Of a stretch of DNA of 27,475 nucleotides, positions 20,415 through 27,475 are shown piece by piece (positions within the stretch are counted from its first letter, which is position 1; each line of letters starts with the position of its first letter). The position numbers and the translations under genes are program-made. Location of the stretch: contig PJRA01000443.1 in assembly GCA_016987375.1 (NCBI GenBank), positions 322,391-349,865 on the forward strand, written 5' to 3'. The stretch comes from Brachionus koreanus (lineage: Eukaryota > Rotifera > Eurotatoria > Ploima > Brachionidae). The notes under the pieces are model-generated. The model did no database searches. It was not told the origin of the DNA and saw only the letters and a program-made list of their open reading frames with translations.

Positions 20415-20879
20415 TTATTTTTAACCTTAAAAATAAAAAATTAAATGAAAAAAAAAGATAAAATAATTTTTTTTTATGTATAGGATAAAAGATTTTATTT
20501 AATTCTAAAAAAAAAAACACACATGTTAATTCATAACATTTTCTTTTAAATTTGCCTAAAAAAGCTTATTAAAAAATTTATTTTTATTAGGTAAAAAAGT
20601 TGTTTAAGACAAAAATTTTTTTAATTTTTTTAATTAATTTTGCGCATCGAAATCTTTAATACTAATAAATAAATTAATTGTTTTTTTGTTTGATTTTATT
20701 TGTTAATTTATTTTTGGATCATTTGCTTTAAATTAAGATCACTAAATTTTAGTATTTAGTGGTTTTACTTGATTAATTGATGTATTCAATCAATTGTTAT
20801 GATCATAAAAATATGATTTAAAATAATTTAGCTTTCAATAGCAATCTCAGTTTATGACACTGCCAACAACGTTCCAGTG

Positions 20880-22688
20880 TTATTTATTCATAGTGTTATT
20901 CACGGACAAATATTTGTTTTGAGAACGATTACGATTTAGACTTGAAATCGTAAACATTGAAGCTGGCTTTGTTCCTATTGGCCTCAAATCAGATCTTCCA
21001 CGAATATCTGAGTATTCATCATATCTTTTTTGGAGTTCATGTGCAAAATTTGATCGATTTGTACAAGGCATACTAGTTCGTTTAGCAGAACTACTGGTCG
21101 TATTTTTCGAGAAAAGCTTAGGAGCTACAGTCCACTTTCGACTAGATTGAAAATTATCTGATTTTTTGGTTTTATTTGGCGAAGGATCTTCACATGCACA
21201 TTCAATTCGGCACTCTTGCAGTGTTCTAAAATAGCTATTGAATAAATCTGACGCATTTAAATTCTGAAAACGCTCGATAATTTCATCATAAATACTTTTG
21301 AAATTTTTTTTCTCATTTACAGGGGTTATTGGTGCGTTATTTCTTGTCTCAAAGATCCACCGTGACTTTTTTTCCTTAATTTTTGTCTTTTGTTTACTGT
21401 TGACTGATTGAAACCAAGTTGAAAACTCGTCAGGAGTTAGTTGCAGCGATTCAATCATTTTTTTTCTCCATTCATTTGAGATTAGGTCATTGTTAAATAG
21501 CAATGAATATTCTTCATTGATCAGCTTATTTTCATAAATAGACTGCAGTGGATTATCGAATAGCGACTTTCTGAGGTCGAACAGGCCCATAGTGTAATAG
21601 GACGCACTGAAATAAGAGAAAAATCTGGAGCGATCGTGAAAAACACGGCCATACAATTCAGATTCATTCTCATAATCATTAATTGGATCATTGCAAATAT
21701 ACTGTAGTCGTTCCAAATTGTCCAACAGTTCTCTATATCCTTGACTAATAGGGTTGGAATTTTTGAACTCAATGTGATCATTGGGTATTAGCGGTTTGGA
21801 TAAAAACATTTCGGTGTCTAGAAAACTTTCATATTGAAAATAATCAGTGCTTTTGGGTTTAGGACTGGCTTCAAGCAAATCGTTAAATGATTCATTTTCA
21901 AACAAAATTTTAAAAAGACGTATCCAAAATTTACCGCTCATGGAGTGTGAATTTTCCTGACTTAGAAGCAACGGAATGCATTTAGAAACATATTTGTGCA
22001 CTAAAAATTTTAAAAACTTTTCAAAATTTGCCTCAATCTGGTAATTGAGATCGATTTCGAAAATTAGATTACAATTTGATTCAAAATGAACAGCCCTTTC
22101 GGAGTTTTCATACAATAAAAAAGCTAAGTTAAGTACAAATTCATGTTCAAATATAAAATTTTCATTTATAAATTTAACAAGTTCACTTTCGAGAGTTGAA
22201 ATGGAGAGCAAAATTTTAGGTATTTGTGACACCATTTCTTGTCTTAGGAAATTATCGATATTTTTTTGACTTATCAAGTGCCAAAATTTCCTACTCAATT
22301 TTAAATCAGATAAATTGGAAACTTTTTCAGCGATCAATTTCCGCTCATGGTCGTAGTGACAGTCGATATATGCTGAAACTTGTTGATAAAATAAGTTAGA
22401 ATCTGCGCTTTCATTGAATTCGTCATCATTAGAGCTTTCAAATTCTCTGTTATAACAAGGTGCACAATTTGACGATTCAGAACACGACGAGTAAGCAGAT
22501 GTCGTAGTTGTTATAGATGATAGTGACGAAAATTCAGTGCTTAAACTTGTAAAATTGTCATCGATGTTTTCATCATAGTTAAATTCATCTTCTCTATCAC
22601 ATTTAGTGACGTCACTAAAATTATTTGATTCATTTTTTGAACTAAAAAGTTTCGTGCTAAAAAAGAAATTTTCATTATTAAAAACCAT
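20880..22688 (-). CDS. Orphan 602-aa protein with degenerate homeodomain-like segment
   Basis: A single uninterrupted frame starts at ATG 22688; AATAAA overlaps the stop (ATGAATAAATAA). Residues 1-100 are acidic and Ser/Thr-rich, probably disordered. Residues about 100-270 are largely helical, with Leu, Phe and Glu repeats. Residues about 373-440 resemble a homeodomain in helices 2-3: Arg408, Leu415, Leu417 and Trp425-Phe426-Gln427 fall at positions 31, 38, 40 and 48-50, followed by a basic stretch. The invariant Asn51 is Ser and Arg53 is Asn, so canonical DNA contact is unlikely. The C-terminal 100 residues are polar with basic patches. No signal peptide or membrane segment is seen. I do not recognise the family; a fast-evolving nuclear protein is one reading. 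It lies head to head with HOP2, 333 bp apart. Confidence 0.6.
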   Translation of the reverse strand: MVFNNENFFFSTKLFSSKNESNNFSDVTKCDREDEFNYDENIDDNFTSLSTEFSSLSSITTTTSAYSSCSESSNCAPCYNREFESSNDDEFNESADSNLFYQQVSAYIDCHYDHERKLIAEKVSNLSDLKLSRKFWHLISQKNIDNFLRQEMVSQIPKILLSISTLESELVKFINENFIFEHEFVLNLAFLLYENSERAVHFESNCNLIFEIDLNYQIEANFEKFLKFLVHKYVSKCIPLLLSQENSHSMSGKFWIRLFKILFENESFNDLLEASPKPKSTDYFQYESFLDTEMFLSKPLIPNDHIEFKNSNPISQGYRELLDNLERLQYICNDPINDYENESELYGRVFHDRSRFFSYFSASYYTMGLFDLRKSLFDNPLQSIYENKLINEEYSLLFNNDLISNEWRKKMIESLQLTPDEFSTWFQSVNSKQKTKIKEKKSRWIFETRNNAPITPVNEKKNFKSIYDEIIERFQNLNASDLFNSYFRTLQECRIECACEDPSPNKTKKSDNFQSSRKWTVAPKLFSKNTTSSSAKRTSMPCTNRSNFAHELQKRYDEYSDIRGRSDLRPIGTKPASMFTISSLNRNRSQNKYLSVNNTMNK

Positions 22689-23021
22689 TGTTCGGTTTTT
22701 AGTTCGCCAATTTTCTAATCAATTTTGTTTGAAATTTAATTTAAAATCTAAAAATTGGCTTAAAAAAAAAGAGAAACATTTAAAATGTAAAGGTTTTTAT
22801 GATGAAAATTATTTTTATTAAAATCTTAGATTAAATTGTAATCTTATTTTGGTTTGTTGCTTTTCTTTCAAGTCAAACGAGATCTGTATCTTGAAAGATA
22901 GAAGTATAGAGTGTGGTTTTTGCATTTAAAAGTGTGAGTAGATTTTTGCAATTCGAATGCAAATTTTCATTTTTTTCACTTTAGAATAAAATTTTAAAAT
23001 CAAATAAAAATCTTGGATAAA
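22689..23021. promoter_or_regulatory. Divergent promoter region (orphan / HOP2)
   Basis: The 333-bp gap between two divergent start codons must hold both promoters and 5' UTRs. No clear TATA box or other motif was distinguished from the A/T background. Co-expression of the orphan with the meiotic HOP2 gene is a possibility, not a conclusion. Confidence 0.4.
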
Positions 23022-24052
23022 ATGAGTAAAAGTATTGTTTATTTATTTATTTTTTTATTAATAAAAAATTCTTAAATCGCATTAATTCACCAATTTAATT
23101 TGTCAAATCTTCTTTTATTTCTAATTTTTTTCTACACATCTGTAGAAATTGAGTGCAAAAACAACAGCAAGTTTGGACTAAAAAAGATAACTTAATTATC
23201 AGTTAATAAAGATTTTTTTTATTACTTAAATTTATCAACTTTTTAGCGAATTTTCATCTCAAAATTTTCTTGACAAATTCATCTATTTTTATTTACAGGT
23301 AAAGCAGAAAACGAAAAGATTGTGCTAGAATATTTAGTCGAGCGAAATCGACCCTTAAGTGCTCAAGATGTTACAACAAACTTAGCTATTGACTTGGGGA
23401 AGACATCAATAGCAAGCATTCTTGAAAAATTGGCATCAGACAATCGAATAAAAGAAAAAATCTATGGAAAACAAAAAATCTATATGGCTCTTCAAGTAAA
23501 AAGAAATAATTTAATTAATCAAACTACATATGATTTTTTAGAATGAAGATATCGTAAATACAAAGACGAATGTAAGAAATTTAGATGAAAAAATAATCTT
23601 GTCCAAAGCAGAGTTAAATCGTATTTCACAAGAAAATTTGAAAATGGAATCCCAGTTAAAATCGTATGGTGATAAAGTACCAGTTATTGAACTTGAAAAT
23701 AGAATTAAATCTGTTCAAGATGAAATAAAAGATTTAAAAACGCGTATAAACAGCTTTAAATCAGCTAATACAAGAGTAATAAGCAAAGAAGAAAGACAAA
23801 AGGTAGTTTGTTTTTTTTTTAAATATTTTTTAATACACTAAAGTAATATAAAAGGCAGATAAAGAATTAGAAAAATATGCTAAAAAATTGAAGGCATATA
23901 GAAGAATAGGAAAAGAAATGGTTGCAGCTATTTTAGAAAATTCTAATATTAAAAAAAAGGATTTAGTTGTGAGAATACAAATTTAAATTAAATTAAAATA
24001 AAATATTTTAAATGATAATTTTTAGGAAGATTTGTGCTTAGTTTTGGATTGA
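23022..24052 (+). CDS. PSMC3IP: Homologous-pairing protein 2 (HOP2/PSMC3IP)
   Basis: Five exons: 23022-23031, 23299-23495, 23542-23802, 23855-23968, 24026-24052; 202 aa (human 217). Introns are 267, 46, 52 and 57 bp. The first coding exon is only 10 nt (MSK plus one base). The N-terminal winged helix (residues about 5-70) has the family signature: EYLVERNRPLSAQDV, LGKTSI and IKEKIYGKQKIYMALQ. A central leucine-rich coiled coil (about 80-160) mediates pairing with MND1, followed by the C-terminal segment containing RRIGKEMVAAILENSN. HOP2-MND1 stimulates DMC1/RAD51 strand exchange in meiosis. The last exon has just nine codons (EDLCLVLD, stop), and the protein lacks the longer acidic tail of vertebrates. 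The orthologue call is secure; the smallest exons are the least certain part. Confidence 0.9.
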
Positions 24053-25159
24053 AATAAGTTTCTGAAAAAAAATACTTCATCTATTCAATATTTCATTATT
24101 TTAACTAAATTATTTGTCTCATTATACATTTTTTTTAAAAATAATTTTAAAATTTAACTCCTAGAATCCGAAAATCAGTCTTTATGAGTAACTTTTACAT
24201 AAAAAAAAATTCTAAATAAATTAAAAAATTTGCCAATTTTAAGCCATCTTGTTAATATTCAGTATAATTGAAGATTTTTGAAAAAATTCAAAAAAATTTT
24301 GTGTAGACTTTTTAAAGAATATAATTTTAAAGAGATGTGTCAAATTAATATCTAAAATCTTTAAAAAAAACTTTCAATTTTGATTGAAAAATTATTTTAA
24401 TTCAAATATTTAATAAATAAACTATCATCGATAAATTTTATTTTTATTTTTTAGTTATTTCACCATTTATTTTTATCTTATGTATGATTATTTATAAACC
24501 AAAGATTTTTGACCTTCAGACACTTCATTTTCCCAATAAAACAGTTGCTATTTGGGAATAAACATTTGAATTTAAGCAATTTAGATAAGGTTTTCTATTT
24601 CTCTTGATGAAATTTCAAATTATTTTGAATTATTTTAATGAAAGTATAAATTAGGCATTCTTAAAAATTAGTCTATAATCATCTGAAAATGATACATTTA
24701 GAAATCCGAATAAAAAATTAACCAGACCTGATCTAAAGACTTAGAAACTTGTTAAAATAATTTAAATTAAATAAGCAACATGAAGTTTTTGACCAAATTT
24801 CAAGTGTCAAACTGAAGACTTTTTTTTTAAATGTTTTAACACTAAAGTTTGCGGCAAATTTTTTTCAATGTTTTGGTCTTTAAATTAATGAGCTAATATT
24901 TAATTTTTTGCTTAAAAATATATAATTAAATGATTATTAATAAAAGACTTTTGATGCTTATAAAATCGTAATTTGCTGCGTTTTATTAGACCTTTAATAT
25001 AAAGAATTTCTGATGTAAAAATTAATTCTTCAAATTGAGTAATTTTTTTTCAGAGAATGGAATTTGACTAGAATAAATTCATTATTTATTGTTGATCAAT
25101 AATTTTCCTATAGCAAAATTCACCAAAAGTTGCCAAACAAGCTGGACTTTCTTCTTTAA

Positions 25160-25376
25160 CACTAGAAGCACCAAGCATTTTTTCAGGTTTTTTTAATTCA
25201 TAAATATTCTATAAAAAAACTAAAATAATTTTATAAATTAATATCATTTTTAAAAGAAAATTTTAAAATCTATATAATTCAAAAAAGATATATTTATTGG
25301 AAAAATACATTCAAAAGATATGAGGATTTAAAAATTTTACAAACGAGTCATTTTGACTCGTTTGGTGCTTTTAGTG
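25160..25376. mobile_element. piggyBac-type MITE with TTAA flanks
   Basis: A 217-bp element is flanked on both sides by TTAA (25156-25159 and 25377-25380), the piggyBac target site. Terminal inverted repeats are CACTAGAAGCACCAA (25160-25174) and the complement of CACTAAAAGCACCAA (25362-25376), 14 of 15 matching. Beside the right repeat is a perfect subterminal hairpin, ACGAGTCA-TTT-TGACTCGT (25343-25361). No transposase is encoded. Confidence 0.7.
25343..25361. repeat. Subterminal hairpin of the MITE
   Basis: Perfect 8-bp arms ACGAGTCA and TGACTCGT surround a TTT loop, directly inside the right terminal repeat. The element beginning at 27417 also has a palindrome just inside its terminus, so this may be a transposase-recognition feature. 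Confidence 0.6.
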
Positions 25377-26305
25377 TTAAATAAAGTTAATTGTTCAAAA
25401 TTTTTTGTATCCCAAAACTTGACTGAATTTATATTTAGTTAAAAAAAAATAGTGAAATTCTAATATTTTTTCAAATCCTTTTCTTTTCCTTCTTCAATTA
25501 ATTTATCAATTTCAATTTAAAAAATAAAAAGTTGGTTGATTGTATTTTAAACAATTTAATCTAGATGCTTTGAATTTAAATTAATTATTTTTAAAATAAT
25601 TTTTAAAGATACTCGAAATTTAAATAATAAGGTAGTTCTTATTAGAGCAAAAATGGTCAAAAAAGTTTTGAAAGTAAAACATGAAATTTAATTTGAAGCT
25701 TAGAAATCATTTCATTTTCTATATAGTTTGAAACTAATCTTGACTAACTAAATGATTTTAAAATCGTTTCTATGACAAATAATAAATTATTAGTATTATT
25801 TAGCGATAATTTGAATCGATAAAAAAAAATCAAAATAAAATTTTGAAATTAGTAAATTGAAAAAAAAAATTCCGCTAAAACGATGCTTAGTTTAATTAAA
25901 GTAAAATGATGCTTGTAAAACTAATTTTAAATTACAAAACTAAAAAATTTCAAACATTCAACTTTTTTTATTTTTGTTAGCATTTAACTACAAAACTTCA
26001 TAAGGTTTTCTTTAAATAGTATTTTAAGACTTCAAAAAGTATTTTTGAATGTTTTTTCTTTTTAAATGTAAAAAAAACAGTTAACCAAGTGTTTTAAAAA
26101 AAAGCTTTAAGTCCAAAAGTCCAATAGATCTAAAATTTCTAGTGTTTACAAAACAATTATGAAAACATTTAACTCTTAAATTTTATTTCAAAAAAATACA
26201 TATTAAAAAATAAACCTGATATGAAATAATTTTAATTTAGTTTTTGTTGACAACAAAACATAATATAAATTCTTAAAAAATTGCAATTTACAGTAACTTT
26301 TAAAA

Positions 26306-27203
26306 ATGTTTTTTTTTATTTTGTTACCAATTTTTGAACTATGGATAATTATAAATTTTAAAGTAAGAATTTAAAATTTAACGTTTAAATTTATTAAAAA
26401 ATTTAAATAATATCTTTGAGTTTGTTGATTGCGTTAAATGTTATTATTATCCAAATTATCCATCTTTAACCCCGGTCCTTCAAACACAGTAAAAAAATTT
26501 ACTCAAATATTTCACATTTTAATATTATTTTCAATTAGATGTTCAAGAGGATGCAATTCTCAAGCAAAAACATATCAAGAAGCATGTAGCTTTGATCCAC
26601 AAAACCTTTGGACCTTGGTGTTAGTTTTCTTTTAAATAAACTTTATTTTAAAATTCACCATTAAATTTTTATAATTATGAAATTATGAAAGACTTAAAAA
26701 TTATTTATACTTTTTTTTTAAGTTTTCCAATTATAATTGTCATTATTGGAATTATAAGCTTTATTGTTATTTGGACAAAACAAAAAGGAAAGAAATGCTC
26801 ACCACGTTTGCCTTGCTCAAGTAATTGTTTATCATGGCTGAAATGTCCATCTTGTCCCAAGTTTAAATCACCATTTGGTATAAATTTAAAAATAAACAAA
26901 ACTTATCATGATTTTATTTTTTAATCGATGTTTAAAGGAAAAAAAACAATACAACAATCTAACACGCAAAGCAATCAAAATTTACCTAGTCAAGGTAATA
27001 ATATTGAAATTAACATAAATCAGAATTCAGATCGTAATTACAACAACAATTCAAATGAGTTTTCTGAACCAATTAACCCATTGCCTCCAAAATATGAAGA
27101 CCTAATGATATCAGAAATTCAAAGTCCTGTCACATCAAATTTTGATTTTCCGATGCCTGTAATGCCAGAGAGCATCAATCAAAATAATTTTCAAAAGACT
27201 TAA
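26306..27203 (+). CDS. Shisa/WBP1/VOPP1-like single-pass membrane protein with PPKY tail (copy 2)
   Basis: Five exons: 26306-26362, 26421-26488, 26539-26619, 26723-26877, 26938-27203; 208 aa. Intron phases 0, 2, 2, 1 are identical to the gene at 7946-8767. The order is a signal peptide (MFFFILLPIFELWIIINFK), a Cys-rich ectodomain (FVDCVKCYYYPNYP, QCSRGCNSQ, EACSF), a membrane helix (FPIIIVIIGIISFIVIW), a juxtamembrane Cys/Pro cluster (CSPRLPCSSNCLSWLKCPSC, likely palmitoylated) and an Asn/Gln-rich tail with LPPKYEDL, a PPxY ligand for WW domains. The third donor (GTTAGT) is non-consensus but demanded by frame, as is the GTTAGG donor of the paralogue's second intron. The probable role is that of a WW-domain adaptor in membrane trafficking. 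Reading the first ATG at 26438 as the start would lose the first Cys pair and the signal peptide, so it was rejected. Confidence 0.6.
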
Positions 27204-27416
27204 AAATTTTAAATATTCGTCGATTTATTTTTTATAATGAAAATTAATATTATATGATAAAGTTATTTTAACCAGAGTTATTTTACTTAAAAATTGACTT
27301 AAATTTTTTTTTTAAGTCCAAGTCAAATAAGTCTTTCAATTTATAGTTTTTATTCTTAAAAAATCGATACAAATTATTAAATAAAAGAAAAAAATTTTAC
27401 TTAAAATTTTACTTAA
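27204..27416. other. 3' flank of the second Shisa-like gene
   Basis: A/T-rich. AATAAA occurs at about 27379, some 175 nt after the stop, and may be its poly(A) signal. Nothing else was found. Confidence 0.4.
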
Positions 27417-27475
27417 CACTCAAAAACCGGAGGGGTCTTTTGAACCCCTTTTGTAACTTCCTTTATTTGTTTTTT
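27417..27475. mobile_element. Left end of a piggyBac-type element (cut by window edge)
   Basis: TTAA (27413-27416) is followed by CACTCAAAAACCGG, closely matching the CACTCAAAAGCCGG terminus of the element at 19272-19495 when that element's right end is read inward. Immediately inside is a palindrome, AGGGGT (27431-27436) with ACCCCT (27444-27449). The other end lies beyond the window, so it is unclear whether this is a MITE or a full element. Confidence 0.5.

Larger units (their letters stand above)
19067..20879. other. Intergenic with a MITE and a coding relic
   Basis: Between CCT5 and the orphan gene the sequence is A/T-rich. Two items are listed separately: the piggyBac-type MITE at 19272-19495 and the coding-like relic at about 20249-20414. 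A GC-richer patch at about 19888-19921 (CCTTGCCGTACATCC onward) is unexplained. No intact gene was found. Confidence 0.5.
24053..26305. other. Intergenic, A/T-rich, with one MITE
   Basis: This 2.2-kb stretch between HOP2 and the second Shisa-like gene has no coding frame of note. The only structured object found is the piggyBac-type MITE at 25160-25376. A single TTAACACTAAAG near 24836 resembles the terminus of that family but has no partner. Confidence 0.5.

Noticed and set aside
22606..22821. Plus-strand 71-codon open frame across the start of the orphan gene
   Set aside because: Overlaps the orphan's N-terminus and promoter in antisense; no family similarity and Lys/Phe-biased composition.
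24834..24860. Further piggyBac-type terminus (TTAACACTAAAG)
   Set aside because: No inverted partner flanked by TTAA was found, so it may be chance in A/T-rich DNA.
1..27475. CRISPR array, bacterial operon or phage features
   Set aside because: The genes are spliced and metazoan; no direct-repeat/spacer structure or bacterial signals are present.

Overview
The window is nuclear DNA from an animal with a very AT-rich genome. The evidence is spliced genes with short introns (mostly about 45-60 bp, GT...AG), secreted EGF, ADAMTS-type and ShK-type modules, and clear metazoan orthologues (CCT5, HOP2/PSMC3IP). AT-richness, tiny introns and many Tc1/mariner- and piggyBac-like remnants would fit a monogonont rotifer such as Brachionus or another small lophotrochozoan. 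That placement is inference; nothing in the sequence proves it. Gene models were assembled by hand from reading frames, GT/AG sites and intron phase. All exon joins close in frame, but none is transcript-verified.

Layout, left to right. (1) 1-1790 is non-coding: a cluster of five AACCGGTT-like (Grainyhead-type) sites at 386-455 and a 296-bp Tc1/mariner-type MITE at 740-1035. (2) 1838-4985, minus: a secreted multi-EGF protein whose last exon is a complete Hedgehog-type Hint (Hog) autoprocessing domain. This is the most striking find. (3) 6325-7296, minus: a Lys-rich protein with a box resembling LIAT1 (ligand of arginyltransferase ATE1). (4) 7946-8767, minus: a small Shisa/WBP1/VOPP1-like membrane protein with a PPSY tail. 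(5) 9632-10880: two decayed Tc1/mariner relics in opposite orientation. (6) 11189-14567, minus: a 14-exon ADAMTS-like zinc metalloprotease ending in two ShK-like modules and an EGF. (7) 15513-16225: a broken coiled-coil coding region. (8) 16390-17002: another Tc1-like relic. (9) 17353-19065, plus: CCT5 (chaperonin TCP-1 epsilon). (10) 19272-19495: a piggyBac-type MITE. (11) 20880-22688, minus: a 602-aa orphan with a degenerate homeodomain-like segment. (12) 23022-24052, plus: HOP2, divergent from the orphan across 333 bp. (13) 25160-25376: a second piggyBac-type MITE. (14) 26306-27203, plus: a second Shisa/WBP1-like gene with the same exon-phase pattern as gene 4. (15) 27417-end: the start of a third piggyBac-type element.

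The genes do not form one pathway. CCT5 is cytosolic folding machinery, HOP2 is meiotic recombination, and four genes (EGF-Hint, the ADAMTS-like protease, and two PPxY membrane proteins) belong to the secretory or cell-surface system. The EGF-Hint gene suggests a secreted EGF ligand or matrix protein that may be released, and possibly sterol-modified, by Hedgehog-type self-cleavage.
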